Positions 6,945 through 15,110 of a stretch of 47,203 nucleotides of DNA are shown here, piece by piece. Source of the DNA: VGCC01 sp044375955 (GTDB lineage: Bacteria; Actinomycetota; Actinomycetes; S36-B12); assembly GCA_044375955.1 (NCBI GenBank), contig JBILLS010000011.1, positions 1 to 47,203 on the forward strand, in the 5' to 3' direction. The notes beneath the pieces were generated by a model. That model was not told the origin of the DNA and made no database searches. It saw only the letters and a program-made list of their open reading frames with translations. Made by a program: the position numbers and the translations under genes. Each line of letters starts with the position of its first letter. The first letter of the stretch is position 1.

Positions 6945-7853
6945 ATGGCGAATCCGAAAGTGCGGCGCACACGCCGACACCAGCGCCACCGCGAGCAGGT
7001 GATGCGCGCCAACAACGGGATGTGTCACATCTGTGGCGAGGGCGGCGCCGATGCCATCGACCACATCGTGCCGGTGGCGTGGGGTGGTTCCGACGACATC
7101 AGCAACCTTGCACCCGCCCACACCTCGTGCAACAGCGCCCGCGGCGACGCGGCACCCCCCGCCTGGACGTACACCCGCCCCTCGATGTGGTTACCGGGCT
7201 TCGGCCCCCGCGCACCCGGGGGTGGCGTGGGTGCCCGCCGCGGCCCCGGATGCGCTGCGTGGGCTGGTGGGGTCACCGCGGGCGTGGTGGCAGGTGCATT
7301 CGTCGGTGGACTCCTCGGTCTCGACGGTCTGCTGATTCTGCTGCTTATGGCGGGTTTCTCCTGGGCGTTCGTGACCCTGTTCGCTGGGAAGTGGCGTCGG
7401 TCGAAGCGCGCCCTCGGGCCGGTGCAGGTGGTGGGTGCGGACGCGGGCCCGATCGATGCCCGCGGCGTCCTGGTCGCCGAGGGAATGCAGGCCGATGCCG
7501 CCGATGACGAGCAGTTGATCGAGATCCCCTTCATCCCTTTGGAGAAGAACTTCGTCGTGATGGCCGAGTTACTGCGACTCACCCCTGGGGCACGCGGCTA
7601 CCGCGATGGCATCACCCAGCCCGCCGGGAGCGAGGTCACCGTCAACGCCGTTGCACGGCTCCTCGCACACGTCGAGGAGTCGGGTGACGAGGAGGCCGCG
7701 GCCTCCCCCGTCGGTCATATCCGGTCCGAGGACTGGCGCACCTATCCACGTCTCGGTCGCGAGATGTTCGTTGTGCAGGTCGTCTTCGGACTGGACGAGA
7801 CCGGTCAGCAGGTCGGTTGGATACGTGCGCGCCCTTCACGAATCCGTGATTGA
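6945..7853 (+). CDS. HNH endonuclease domain joined to membrane segments and a C-terminal domain
   Basis: A 302-residue protein in three parts. Residues 10-68 hold an HNH nuclease: a CHIC knuckle, DHIVPVAWGG with the catalytic His, an SNL segment, and HTSCNSARG with the second zinc pair. Residues about 105-148 are strongly hydrophobic and Gly-rich with a polar break, consistent with two transmembrane helices, followed by KWRRSKR. Residues about 185-302 form a soluble domain containing NAVARLL and VGHIRSEDWRTYPRL, reminiscent of HIRAN-like modules, though this is only an impression. The nuclease would face the cytoplasm if the positive loop is inside. It heads a plus-strand run with PH-domain genes. 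The function is unknown; defence or DNA handling is speculation. Confidence 0.8.
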   Translation: MANPKVRRTRRHQRHREQVMRANNGMCHICGEGGADAIDHIVPVAWGGSDDISNLAPAHTSCNSARGDAAPPAWTYTRPSMWLPGFGPRAPGGGVGARRGPGCAAWAGGVTAGVVAGAFVGGLLGLDGLLILLLMAGFSWAFVTLFAGKWRRSKRALGPVQVVGADAGPIDARGVLVAEGMQADAADDEQLIEIPFIPLEKNFVVMAELLRLTPGARGYRDGITQPAGSEVTVNAVARLLAHVEESGDEEAAASPVGHIRSEDWRTYPRLGREMFVVQVVFGLDETGQQVGWIRARPSRIRD

Positions 7854-7865
7854 TTGAATGGCCCC

Positions 7866-8363
7866 GTGGCCAGTGTCGAAACGGCATTCACCTCCAGCGA
7901 CCCGTGGGTGCCGGTATCCCCGCGCCTCGTCACCGCGCGACGCCTGACGCTGGGTCTGGCCTATGTCCTGGTCATCGCCGGGATCGTGGTGCTCTTCCTC
8001 ATTCCCGATGTCCCTCCCGTCCTGCGCTGGATCTATCTCGGAGCAGGCGTCGTCGTCTTCATCTGGCTGTGGTGGCTGATCGGTCGTCGGGTACGTTCCT
8101 TCGCCTACTGCGAGCGGGAGCACGATCTGCTGGTGACCAGCGGCATCCTCTTCCGACGCACCGTCATCGTCCCGTACGGCCGCATGCAACTCGTCGACGT
8201 CACGGCCGGCCCCATCGATCGCTGGCTGGGCATCACCACGGTGCAGCTGCATACCGCAGCCGCCACAACCGACGCGACGATTCCCGGTCTCGAGCCCGAT
8301 ATCGCTGCCGCGGTGCGCGACCGGCTCGCCCGAAAGGGCGAGAACCGCTCGGCGGGCCTATGA
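7866..8363 (+). CDS. PH domain-containing membrane protein (YdbS-like)
   Basis: About 165 residues: two adjacent transmembrane helices (about 27-80) and then a bacterial PH-like domain beginning REHDLLVTSGILFRRTVIVPYGRMQLVDV, the hallmark of the YdbS half of YdbS/YdbT pairs. GTG at 7866 is chosen; a TTG at 7854, directly after the HNH stop, would add four residues. It overlaps the next gene by ATGA. The pair is thought to assemble at the membrane; the biochemical role is not established. Confidence 0.85.
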   Translation: MASVETAFTSSDPWVPVSPRLVTARRLTLGLAYVLVIAGIVVLFLIPDVPPVLRWIYLGAGVVVFIWLWWLIGRRVRSFAYCEREHDLLVTSGILFRRTVIVPYGRMQLVDVTAGPIDRWLGITTVQLHTAAATTDATIPGLEPDIAAAVRDRLARKGENRSAGL

Positions 8364-9775
8364 CCAGCCCCATCGGCGACCAACTCCTCGGATTCACCCT
8401 GCCCGGGGTCGTCGACGCGCGTGGCCATCACAAGGTGCACCCGCTGACGCCCCTCGTGCACGCCGTCGCCGTGATCCCTGCGGTGGTGGGCGCTGTGCTC
8501 CTGCTCGGGCTCTCGAATGGATTCGTCTGGCTCGACGTCATCCCCGGCACGGTGATCGGGACCGTGATCGGAACGGCGGTGATCACCCTCGTCGTGGCCC
8601 TCGCCGTGGGCCTCTACCAATATCTGGCGTGGCGGGTCCTCGCATTCTGGTTCGACTCCGACGGTGACTTCCGGGTCCTCTCCGGGGTGCTGTTCCGCAA
8701 AGAGCGGCGCGTGCAGATCTCCCGGATCCAGGCGATCGACGTGGTGCAGCCTCTCGCGGCACGCCTGTTCGGCATGGCCGCACTCGTTATCGAGGTGGCC
8801 GGCCAGGATGACTCGCGCGTGCGATTGAAGTACCTGACAGTCAACGATGCGCGGGAGGTCCGACGCGAGATCCTGGCACGCGCTGCCGGCCTGCACCACC
8901 AGACCGCCGAAGCTCCGCAGACGGCACTCGTACGTGTCGCGACACGGGATCTCGCACTCTCCCTGCTGCTCCGCAGCTCGACCGCGTTTCTCCTCCTGGG
9001 CAGCGTGGGCATCATCGTGGTGAGCTTCCTTATCGAAGGATGGAGCGGGCTGGCGTTGCTCGCGGTGACCGGTGGCGTCCCGCTGCTCGTCGTGGTGAGC
9101 GAATTCCTGCGCTACTACGGATTCACCGTCGCCGAGTCCCCCGATGGTCTCCGGCTGCGCTTCGGCCTGTTGCGCACCGAGACCCGGACTGTCCCCCCGG
9201 GACGCGTGCAGGCGATCGACTTCGTCGAGCCACTGCTGTGGCGGCCACGGGGATGGACGCGGGTCCGGGTAAACATCGCCGGGGTTGGTGGCCGGGATTC
9301 CGACTCCGGCAACAGTCAGGCGAAGGAGACCCTGCTGATCCCGGTCGCGACGATCGCGCAGGCGCGCGCACTCGTGGCCCGGGTCCTCCCGGAGCTGAAT
9401 GTCGACGACCTGGAGTGGCATCCCGCACCCCGCCGGGCATGGCGGCGGTCACCGATCCAGTGGATGCGCCTGGCCGTCGCATGGGATTCCCACGCCTTCG
9501 CGATCCGGCGTGGCCGGATCACCCGTCACCTCGCCGCGGTCCCGCATGCTCGGACGCAGAGCGTGCGCTTCACGCAGGGACCGTGGGAGAGGGCACTGGA
9601 CCTCGCCTCGGTGCATGTCGACACCACACCGGGGCCGGTCACCATCAGCGGTCTGCACCTCGACCGAGGTTTCGCCGCCGATGTCTGCATCGCCCAAACA
9701 GAGCGGGCCCGGCTGGCCCGCACCCGGGACACAACCGTGCACTGGGCCCGATACCCGATTGTGACCCAACCATGA
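8360..9775 (+). CDS. PH domain-containing membrane protein (YdbT-like)
   Basis: A 471-residue protein built from repeated bacterial PH-like modules alternating with pairs of membrane helices. The modules begin near residues 90 (FRVLSGVLFRKERRVQISRIQAID), 265 (LRLRFGLLRTETRTVPPGRVQAID) and 370 (FAIRRGRITRHLAAVPHARTQSV). The strings RVQxIDxVxPL and VQAIDFVEPLL are typical for YdbT. It overlaps the YdbS-like gene upstream and the DUF4349 gene downstream by ATGA, so the three are one operon. Confidence 0.9.
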   Translation: MTSPIGDQLLGFTLPGVVDARGHHKVHPLTPLVHAVAVIPAVVGAVLLLGLSNGFVWLDVIPGTVIGTVIGTAVITLVVALAVGLYQYLAWRVLAFWFDSDGDFRVLSGVLFRKERRVQISRIQAIDVVQPLAARLFGMAALVIEVAGQDDSRVRLKYLTVNDAREVRREILARAAGLHHQTAEAPQTALVRVATRDLALSLLLRSSTAFLLLGSVGIIVVSFLIEGWSGLALLAVTGGVPLLVVVSEFLRYYGFTVAESPDGLRLRFGLLRTETRTVPPGRVQAIDFVEPLLWRPRGWTRVRVNIAGVGGRDSDSGNSQAKETLLIPVATIAQARALVARVLPELNVDDLEWHPAPRRAWRRSPIQWMRLAVAWDSHAFAIRRGRITRHLAAVPHARTQSVRFTQGPWERALDLASVHVDTTPGPVTISGLHLDRGFAADVCIAQTERARLARTRDTTVHWARYPIVTQP

Positions 9776-10620
9776 AACGTACGACACAGTTCCGCCGTCC
9801 AAGCGGCGTGCAGAAGCTCCTGGCGGCAGCGGCCGCCGTGATGGTCCTCGGTCTCGCCGGGTGCGGCGGGGGCTCCACAGACCAGGCGACGATGGCCGAG
9901 GGGGCGATGCCGGCAGCCGAGATGCCGATGATGGATGGGAAGGCACCCGTCGTCGAGCAGCAGGTGATCCGCACGGCCTACGTCACCATTCGGGTCTCGG
10001 ACGTCACGGCGGGAGTTGCCGATGTGCGCTCCGCCGTCAATGCCACCGGCGGGACGATCAGCACCGAGGACGTGTCCCGCTACGACGGATCCCAGACCGC
10101 GACGCTCACTGTCCGCATCCCCGCCGAGGACCTCGACGCATTCCTGACCGGGCTCGCTGATCTCGGGGCCATTGAGCAGTCCTCGATCAGCGCCGCGGAT
10201 GTCACCACACAGGTCATCGATCTGGACGCGCGCATCACGTCTCTGAAAGGTTCCATCGCGCGCCTGACGGAACTGCAGGCCCAGGCAGCCAACGTCGCAG
10301 ACCTCGTCGCCGTCGAGACCGAGTTAGCGAATCGACAGGCCGAGTTGGAATCGCTGCAATCACAGCGTGACTACCTGGGTGACCAGGTGGCGATGTCCAC
10401 CGTAACCATCACGCTCGTCCCCGAAGTCGGCGCGGTCACCACCACCCCCGACTTCCTGCGTGGCCTGGAGACCGGATGGAACGCACTGCTCAGCACAGGC
10501 GGTGTGCTCGTGACAGCAGCCGGATTCATCATCCCGTTCGCCGTTGTGATCGGGATCATCGTGCTCGTGATCCGTTGGATCATCCGCCGGAAGAAGAAGA
10601 CCGGGGGTGGTGCAGTGTGA
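9772..10620 (+). CDS. DUF4349 domain lipoprotein
   Basis: A 282-residue lipoprotein. The signal peptide ends in a lipobox, LAGC (near residue 36). The DUF4349 core follows (RTAYVTIRVSDV, then TLTVRIPAEDLDAFL), then a coiled-coil stretch (about 155-205) and a C-terminal transmembrane helix ending RRKKK. The ATG at 9772 overlaps the PH-domain gene by ATGA. The role of the family is unknown. Its pairing with PH-domain proteins hints at a membrane complex, by inference. The 3' end runs into the inverted-repeat cluster at 10601-10690. Confidence 0.85.
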   Translation: MKRTTQFRRPSGVQKLLAAAAAVMVLGLAGCGGGSTDQATMAEGAMPAAEMPMMDGKAPVVEQQVIRTAYVTIRVSDVTAGVADVRSAVNATGGTISTEDVSRYDGSQTATLTVRIPAEDLDAFLTGLADLGAIEQSSISAADVTTQVIDLDARITSLKGSIARLTELQAQAANVADLVAVETELANRQAELESLQSQRDYLGDQVAMSTVTITLVPEVGAVTTTPDFLRGLETGWNALLSTGGVLVTAAGFIIPFAVVIGIIVLVIRWIIRRKKKTGGGAV

Positions 10621-10637
10621 ACACCGACCACCCCCGG
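10601..10637. terminator. Inverted repeat 1: GC-rich hairpin over the DUF4349 stop codon
   Basis: CCGGGGGTGGT (10601-10611) and ACCACCCCCGG (10627-10637) are perfect 11-base arms with a 15-base loop that contains the TGA at 10618. No T-run follows. It could act as a bidirectional, U-less terminator between convergent genes. Confidence 0.5.
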
Positions 10638-10669
10638 GGCACGTCACAGCCCCCCGTCGGTGACGTGCC
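10638..10669. terminator. Inverted repeat 2: ten-base-arm hairpin
   Basis: GGCACGTCAC (10638-10647) and GTGACGTGCC (10660-10669) are perfect 10-base arms around a 12-base loop, directly abutting inverted repeat 1. It is a likely second hairpin of the same convergent terminator region. Confidence 0.5.
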
Positions 10670-10672
10670 AGA

Positions 10673-10690
10673 TCCATCCCTAGGGATGGA
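10673..10690. repeat. Inverted repeat 3: perfect 18-base palindrome over the DUF1778 stop codon
   Basis: TCCATCCCTAGGGATGGA is its own reverse complement. It contains the TAG stop of the minus-strand DUF1778 gene. With no spacer it suits a dimeric protein site as well as a hairpin. Confidence 0.55.
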
Positions 10691-10856
10691 GTTCGTGATC
10701 CCGCGTGAGCACCGTGCGCGCCTTGTCCAGGGCGGCGCCGAGCACGAAGGACGTGATGTCCTGATTCTGTGCGGCGGCGGCCTCCCGAATCAGGACCAGC
10801 GCCTGCGGTGTCAGCCGCATATTCAGCCGCGCGGTGCGGCCATTACCCACGTTCAC
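10680..10856 (-). CDS. Orphan DUF1778-type ribbon-helix-helix antitoxin (58 residues)
   Basis: A 58-residue ORF with a GTG start at 10856 and GGGGG (10864-10860) at ribosome-site distance. The sequence carries RTARLNMRLTPQALVLIREAA, then QDITSFVLGAALDKA, the strand-helix-helix of DUF1778 antitoxins that normally neutralise GNAT acetyltransferase toxins acting on aminoacyl-tRNA. No acetyltransferase gene lies on either side: the minus-strand sequence beyond its stop is the convergent DUF4349 gene. The C-terminal toxin-binding tail is short compared with typical 85-100 residue members. It may be an orphan regulator or a remnant. Confidence 0.65.
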   Translation of the reverse strand: MNVGNGRTARLNMRLTPQALVLIREAAAAQNQDITSFVLGAALDKARTVLTRDHELHP

Positions 10857-10985
10857 AATCCCCCTTCATGGGACAAAGTGCTCTGCACCTCATCCCGTGT
10901 TCGACCCGGACACCTGCACGGTCGCAGGGGGGTCTGACATGACTCGGACGTCGGTGAATCACACGTCTGTTATTCGAGGAGGAGC

Positions 10986-11309
10986 ATGAAGCGCGCCATT
11001 GCAGTGTGCATCGGGGCAGCCATGGCGGCGGTGGTCCTCACCGCGTGCAGTTCGAGCGAGTCGGCCGAGTCGGCACCACCGAGTGATGTCATCAACGAGA
11101 TCACACCCGAACAGGAGACCTTCCGCGCTGACCTGATCGCGGCATCACTCCCCCAGGACGAGGCGACCGCGCTCATCGAACAGAACGGCTACACCTGGCG
11201 CCTGGGCACGATCGATGGCGAACCGCAGGCGGTAACGATGGATTACCGAATCGACCGGCTGACGCTGACCGTCGACGCGGGCATCGTCACCGACGCCACC
11301 TGGGGTTAG
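10986..11309 (+). CDS. Small lipoprotein with I78-like peptidase-inhibitor domain
   Basis: A 107-residue lipoprotein with a lipobox ending LTAC (Cys21) and a C-terminal domain: EATALIEQNGYTWRL, TMDYRIDRLTLTVDAGIV. This matches the TxDYRxDRLxxxxD pattern of I78-type inhibitor folds. CGAGGAGG lies just upstream of the ATG. It would sit on the outer face of the membrane; the inhibitory role is only inferred. It converges on the small membrane protein of the export operon, with a four-base overlap of the gene ends. Confidence 0.75.
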   Translation: MKRAIAVCIGAAMAAVVLTACSSSESAESAPPSDVINEITPEQETFRADLIAASLPQDEATALIEQNGYTWRLGTIDGEPQAVTMDYRIDRLTLTVDAGIVTDATWG

Positions 11310-11521
11310 TCCCCCTCGAAGGCCGGCGGTGGGCGCTGCCCGTCGTCCTGGCTGCCGCCTTCGGAAATCGTCTGCTCGATCTGAGCGGCTGTGCGCCCCA
11401 GCCCGACACCGATGATCATCCCGGCGACCAGGATGATCAGCGCGATCAGGACCGTGGTGGATTTCGCCCGAGCTCGCGGCGCCCGTTGCGCCAGCATCTG
11501 CTGCAGGTCGTCGTCGGACAT
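11306..11521 (-). CDS. Small single-pass membrane protein at the end of the export operon
   Basis: A 71-residue protein with a charged N-terminus, one transmembrane helix (about 22-45, ending in a GVGLGR motif) and an acidic, Pro-rich tail. The ATG at 11521 has AAGGA upstream; an in-frame ATG at 11539 overlapping the permease stop is the alternative. It follows the FtsX-type permease and ends the operon. The function is not recognised; an accessory subunit of the transporter is possible. Confidence 0.65.
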   Translation of the reverse strand: MSDDDLQQMLAQRAPRARAKSTTVLIALIILVAGMIIGVGLGRTAAQIEQTISEGGSQDDGQRPPPAFEGD

Positions 11522-11531
11522 GGACCCATCC

Positions 11532-12740
11532 TTACTCATGCCGGAGGGCCTCGATCGGTCGGAGGGAGGCGGCCCGATTGGCGGGGAAGGATCCGAAGAA
11601 CAGGCCGATCGCCACGCTGATGACGAAGGCTGCAATCACCGAGGACGGCACGATCGCGGGCCTGATGCCCGCGATCTCGATGAACGACGCGGCAAATGCG
11701 AGTACGAGTCCGGCGACCGCCCCGATCAGGGACAGCACCGTCGCCTCCAGGAGGAATTGGAGCAGGATGTAGCGACGCGTGGCACCGACGGCTTTCCGGA
11801 TTCCAATTTCACGAGTCCGCTCCGTGACCGATACGAGCATGATGTTGGTTATGCCGATACCGCCCACGAGAAGCGAGATCGCGGCGACCGCTCCCAGCAG
11901 GGCGGTGAAGATCCCGAGTGCCTGATCGATGGTATCGAGCAAGCTGGCCTGATTGAAGATGGCGTAGTCCCGGGTCTCGGCCGTGGTGCCGTGCTGCTCG
12001 TCGAGAATCGCGATCACCTGGCTCTCCGCGGCGTCGACACGTTCGGGGCTGACCCCCTGCACCGAGATGGTGTCCAGCGGACCGTAGCCGACCAGCGAGT
12101 TCTCGACCGCGGTCAGCGGGGCGAGGATCACGTCGTCGTTATTGAAGGGCCCGGTCGAACCCTTCGAGACCAGCACACCGGTCACGGTGAACGGAACTCC
12201 GTTGCACACCACCTGAGCGCCCAGGGGATCTTCCGCCCCGAAGAGTTCCTCGGCGACCGTGGATCCGATGCTCGCCACGGGCCGGCCATCGAGCACATCC
12301 GTGTTCTGGAAGTAGGTGCCTTGCGCAAGTTCGGAGTTATTGATCGTGTAGTACGCCGGCCATGTTCCATTCATGGTGGTTCGGTAGGCCCGATCGGCGT
12401 GAGTGCAGGACACCGGCACGGTCTTCACCGGAGCTACCCCGGCGATATCCGGTCCGCGACTGGTGTCGGATAGCGCAATCACATCGTCCAGGGTCAGATC
12501 TCGCGGCGCAGGGTTGACGATCACCCCATCCTCGTTGGGGTCATCGGGGAACACGGTCAACAGATTGGTTCCCAGGCTCTGGATGCTGGCACTGATGCTG
12601 TTGGAGGCGCCCTGCCCGAAAGCCACCAGAGTGATGACGGCGGCGACACCGATCATGATCCCCAACACGGTGAGTGCGGAGCGCAGTCGATTGGCGACGA
12701 TCGCTTGCCAACCGCTGCGGAACGACTCCCAGATGATCAT
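11532..12740 (-). CDS. MacB-like ABC transporter permease (FtsX domain)
   Basis: A 402-residue permease with one N-terminal transmembrane helix (LTVLGIMIGVAAVITLVAFGQGAS), a large extracytoplasmic MacB-PCD domain (about 45-270) and three C-terminal helices with the FtsX-type signature GIGITNIMLVSVTERTREIG then GIRKAVGA. It is a Type VII mechanotransmission ABC permease and should dimerise. It overlaps its ATPase gene by ATGA. In this class substrates range from peptides to lipoproteins and drugs; none can be assigned here. Confidence 0.92.
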   Translation of the reverse strand: MIIWESFRSGWQAIVANRLRSALTVLGIMIGVAAVITLVAFGQGASNSISASIQSLGTNLLTVFPDDPNEDGVIVNPAPRDLTLDDVIALSDTSRGPDIAGVAPVKTVPVSCTHADRAYRTTMNGTWPAYYTINNSELAQGTYFQNTDVLDGRPVASIGSTVAEELFGAEDPLGAQVVCNGVPFTVTGVLVSKGSTGPFNNDDVILAPLTAVENSLVGYGPLDTISVQGVSPERVDAAESQVIAILDEQHGTTAETRDYAIFNQASLLDTIDQALGIFTALLGAVAAISLLVGGIGITNIMLVSVTERTREIGIRKAVGATRRYILLQFLLEATVLSLIGAVAGLVLAFAASFIEIAGIRPAIVPSSVIAAFVISVAIGLFFGSFPANRAASLRPIEALRHE

Positions 12741-13420
12741 CGGCGAACATCCGATTCGATCCGACCATCCCGAAGGGTGACCACCCGATGAGCACGCGCT
12801 GCAACGTCGTCTTCATGGGTGATGACAGCGATGGTTCCGCCGCCCGCGTGCACCTGCTCCAGGAGATCCAAGACTTCCGCCGTGCTCCGGGAATCCAGAT
12901 TCCCGGTGGGCTCATCAGCCAGCATGAGTGCGGGTTGCATTGCCAAGGCCCGCGCCACCGCGACACGCTGTTGCTGCCCACCGGAAAGCTCATTGGGTTG
13001 GTGATGCGTGCGGTCCGCGAGACCGACGCTGCCCAGTGCAGCCAGGGCCCGCTGACGGCGATCGCCGCGCGATACACCTCGGTACATGAGGGGCAGCTCC
13101 ACATTCGCCAGAGCACTCATGCGCGGGATCAGATTGAAGGATTGGAAGATGAAGCCGACCCTGCGATTGCGCACCAGGGATAGGGCGTCATCGTCGAGAT
13201 CCCCCACGTCCACGCCGTCGAGGCGGTAGGTGCCGCTCGTGGCCACGTCGAGGGCACCGATGATGTTCATGAGCGTCGACTTCCCGGATCCCGAGGCACC
13301 CATCACCGCAACGAATTCACCACGCTCGATCGACAGGGTGACCCCGTCGACGGCACGCACCTCACTCGCGCCCGAGCCATAGACCTTCGTGATGTCGATC
13401 AACTCGACGACGGGGGTCAT
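12737..13420 (-). CDS. MacB/LolD-type ABC transporter ATP-binding protein
   Basis: A 227-residue ATPase: Walker A GASGSGKST (near 42), signature LSGGQQQRVAVARAL, Walker B LMLADEPTGNLD and a switch His (THEDD). It starts with ATG at 13420, one base after the adaptor's stop codon. With the permease it makes up the energy-coupling part of an export or envelope-remodelling machine whose periplasm-side partner is the HlyD-family protein upstream. Confidence 0.93.
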   Translation of the reverse strand: MTPVVELIDITKVYGSGASEVRAVDGVTLSIERGEFVAVMGASGSGKSTLMNIIGALDVATSGTYRLDGVDVGDLDDDALSLVRNRRVGFIFQSFNLIPRMSALANVELPLMYRGVSRGDRRQRALAALGSVGLADRTHHQPNELSGGQQQRVAVARALAMQPALMLADEPTGNLDSRSTAEVLDLLEQVHAGGGTIAVITHEDDVAARAHRVVTLRDGRIESDVRR

Positions 13421-13421
13421 G

Positions 13422-15092
13422 TCAGTCGGATCCGCCCGGGATACCGCTGTCTGGTTGCTGCGCGCCGCTCTCGTCAGCCTTCGGCACGAGCACGGTGTCA
13501 CCGACCGCAAGTCCGCCGGTCACCTCCGTGCCAATGTCCCCCTTGAGTCCGAGGGTGATGGTTACCTCCTCGGTGGTGTCCTCGGGGCCGGGACGCAACA
13601 CGAATGCCTGCCCATCACGTTCCGTGATCACACCGGGGGGCAGGAAGAGGACATCGGTGACCTCGTCAACCGTCACCGTCACCGATGCCGTCATCCCCTC
13701 ACTGACGCCCTCGGGAGCATCGGTCAACTGCACACGGACCCCGTAGGTGACCAGAGCATTGGTTCCGGTGGTCGCCACTCCGTCTACCGCCGAGACAGTG
13801 CCGGTCGCGGTGGCCCCGGCGAGAGCTGCGAAGGTCACAGTCACCGGATCACCCACCCGAACCTTGGCGGCATCGGATTCGGCGAAGTCGGCGACCACTT
13901 CGAGTGCGCCGGACGGCACGAGCGTGATCCCCGGGGTGTTGGTGGGTGAGGAACCACTCGAGATCTCCCCGACCACGTACGTCACCGCACCGACCACACC
14001 ATCCATGGGCGCGATGATCGTGGTGTCATCCACGGCCGCCTGCGCCGCTGCGACAGCCGCTTCCGCCGCTGCGACTGCAGCATCGCTGGCAGTCGGCGCG
14101 GTGTCATCCACGGCCCTGGCGCTGGTCTCGGCCTGGGCGACACTCTGGCGACCAGTGATCTTCCCGAGGGTGTACGCCTGTTCCGCGTTGGTCAAGGCTT
14201 GCCGGGCAGTGCGCACCGCGTCTGCACCCGCCTTGCGCAGATCCGCGTGCAGGCGCTGCAGCGCGACATTCGCGCTGGCGAGGGAATTCGTGGCCGTGAC
14301 AACGGCCTGACGATCCGCCAGCACACCAGCGTCACGCGCAATGCGGGCGTTCTCAAAGGCCTGCTGGGCGCTGAGCAACGCGTTCTCGGCGGTGCGGCAG
14401 GCCGCGGTTCCCGCAGGCTCACACGAGGCATGGCGATCCGCCTGCGCCTTGTTCTGGGTGGCGAATGCCTGATTGAGCGTCACCCCGTACTTCGTGGAAT
14501 TCGCCGTGGCCGCGGTGACCGCACCGTCCAGGGTGGCCTGCGCCGCCGTCACGGCGGCCTCCGCTGCTCGCACCTGCGCCTGCGCCGCGGGATTCGGACA
14601 GGTGGGATCCGAGGACACCACGCAGGCATCCGACCAGAGCGCTTCGGCAGCACGCAGGTTCGACTTCGCTTGCGTGACCGCCTGCCGGTTGCGTTCGTTG
14701 GTCGCCTCCGCGGTCGCGATCGCGTTGGCCAGCGTCTGCTGCGCCGTGCTCGCCGATCCGCGGGCCTGCGCCAGGGTGGACTCCGCAGACGCCAATTGCT
14801 GCAGCGCCAGCACGTTGTCGATCCTTGCCAGCACATCGCCTTCTTGCACCCGGTCACCGACCTGCACTGCCAGCTCGGTCACGGTGCCCACCGAACCGAA
14901 CGTCAGATCGACGGTGCCGCTGCGCTCGACCGTGCCGTTGGCGGTGACCGTGGCGGTGACCGTGCCGACCGCTGCTGTCACGGTCGAGCGGGGCTCGTCA
15001 GGGCTCGAGGGACGCAGGCTGACGAGGAGCGCCACGACGGCGAGGACGAGGACACCAGCGAGGGACAGGTTGACCCACCGTCGCTTCACCAC
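13422..15092 (-). CDS. HlyD/MacA-family adaptor with long helical hairpin and two Cx7C pairs
   Basis: A 556-residue membrane-anchored adaptor. It has one N-terminal transmembrane helix (about 8-26), half a lipoyl-like domain (VQVGDRVQEGDVLARI), a very long Ala/Gln-rich helical region (about 95-345), the second half-lipoyl (IIAPMDGVVG), beta-barrel domains and a membrane-proximal domain. The start is GTG at 15092. Unusually, the helical region carries two cysteine pairs of the same C-x7-C spacing (Cys157/165 and Cys224/232) in polar, Pro/Gly-containing turns, suggesting disulfide-closed loops outside the membrane. The gene lies directly before the ATPase gene. Confidence 0.9.
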   Translation of the reverse strand: MVKRRWVNLSLAGVLVLAVVALLVSLRPSSPDEPRSTVTAAVGTVTATVTANGTVERSGTVDLTFGSVGTVTELAVQVGDRVQEGDVLARIDNVLALQQLASAESTLAQARGSASTAQQTLANAIATAEATNERNRQAVTQAKSNLRAAEALWSDACVVSSDPTCPNPAAQAQVRAAEAAVTAAQATLDGAVTAATANSTKYGVTLNQAFATQNKAQADRHASCEPAGTAACRTAENALLSAQQAFENARIARDAGVLADRQAVVTATNSLASANVALQRLHADLRKAGADAVRTARQALTNAEQAYTLGKITGRQSVAQAETSARAVDDTAPTASDAAVAAAEAAVAAAQAAVDDTTIIAPMDGVVGAVTYVVGEISSGSSPTNTPGITLVPSGALEVVADFAESDAAKVRVGDPVTVTFAALAGATATGTVSAVDGVATTGTNALVTYGVRVQLTDAPEGVSEGMTASVTVTVDEVTDVLFLPPGVITERDGQAFVLRPGPEDTTEEVTITLGLKGDIGTEVTGGLAVGDTVLVPKADESGAQQPDSGIPGGSD

Positions 15093-15110
15093 CCCAGTAT
15101 GCGGGGACGA

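Noticed and set aside
8105..9421. A 438-codon open frame on the minus strand
   Set aside because: Antisense to the two PH-domain genes, rich in Asp/His/Arg, with no motif; explained by codon bias of the real genes.
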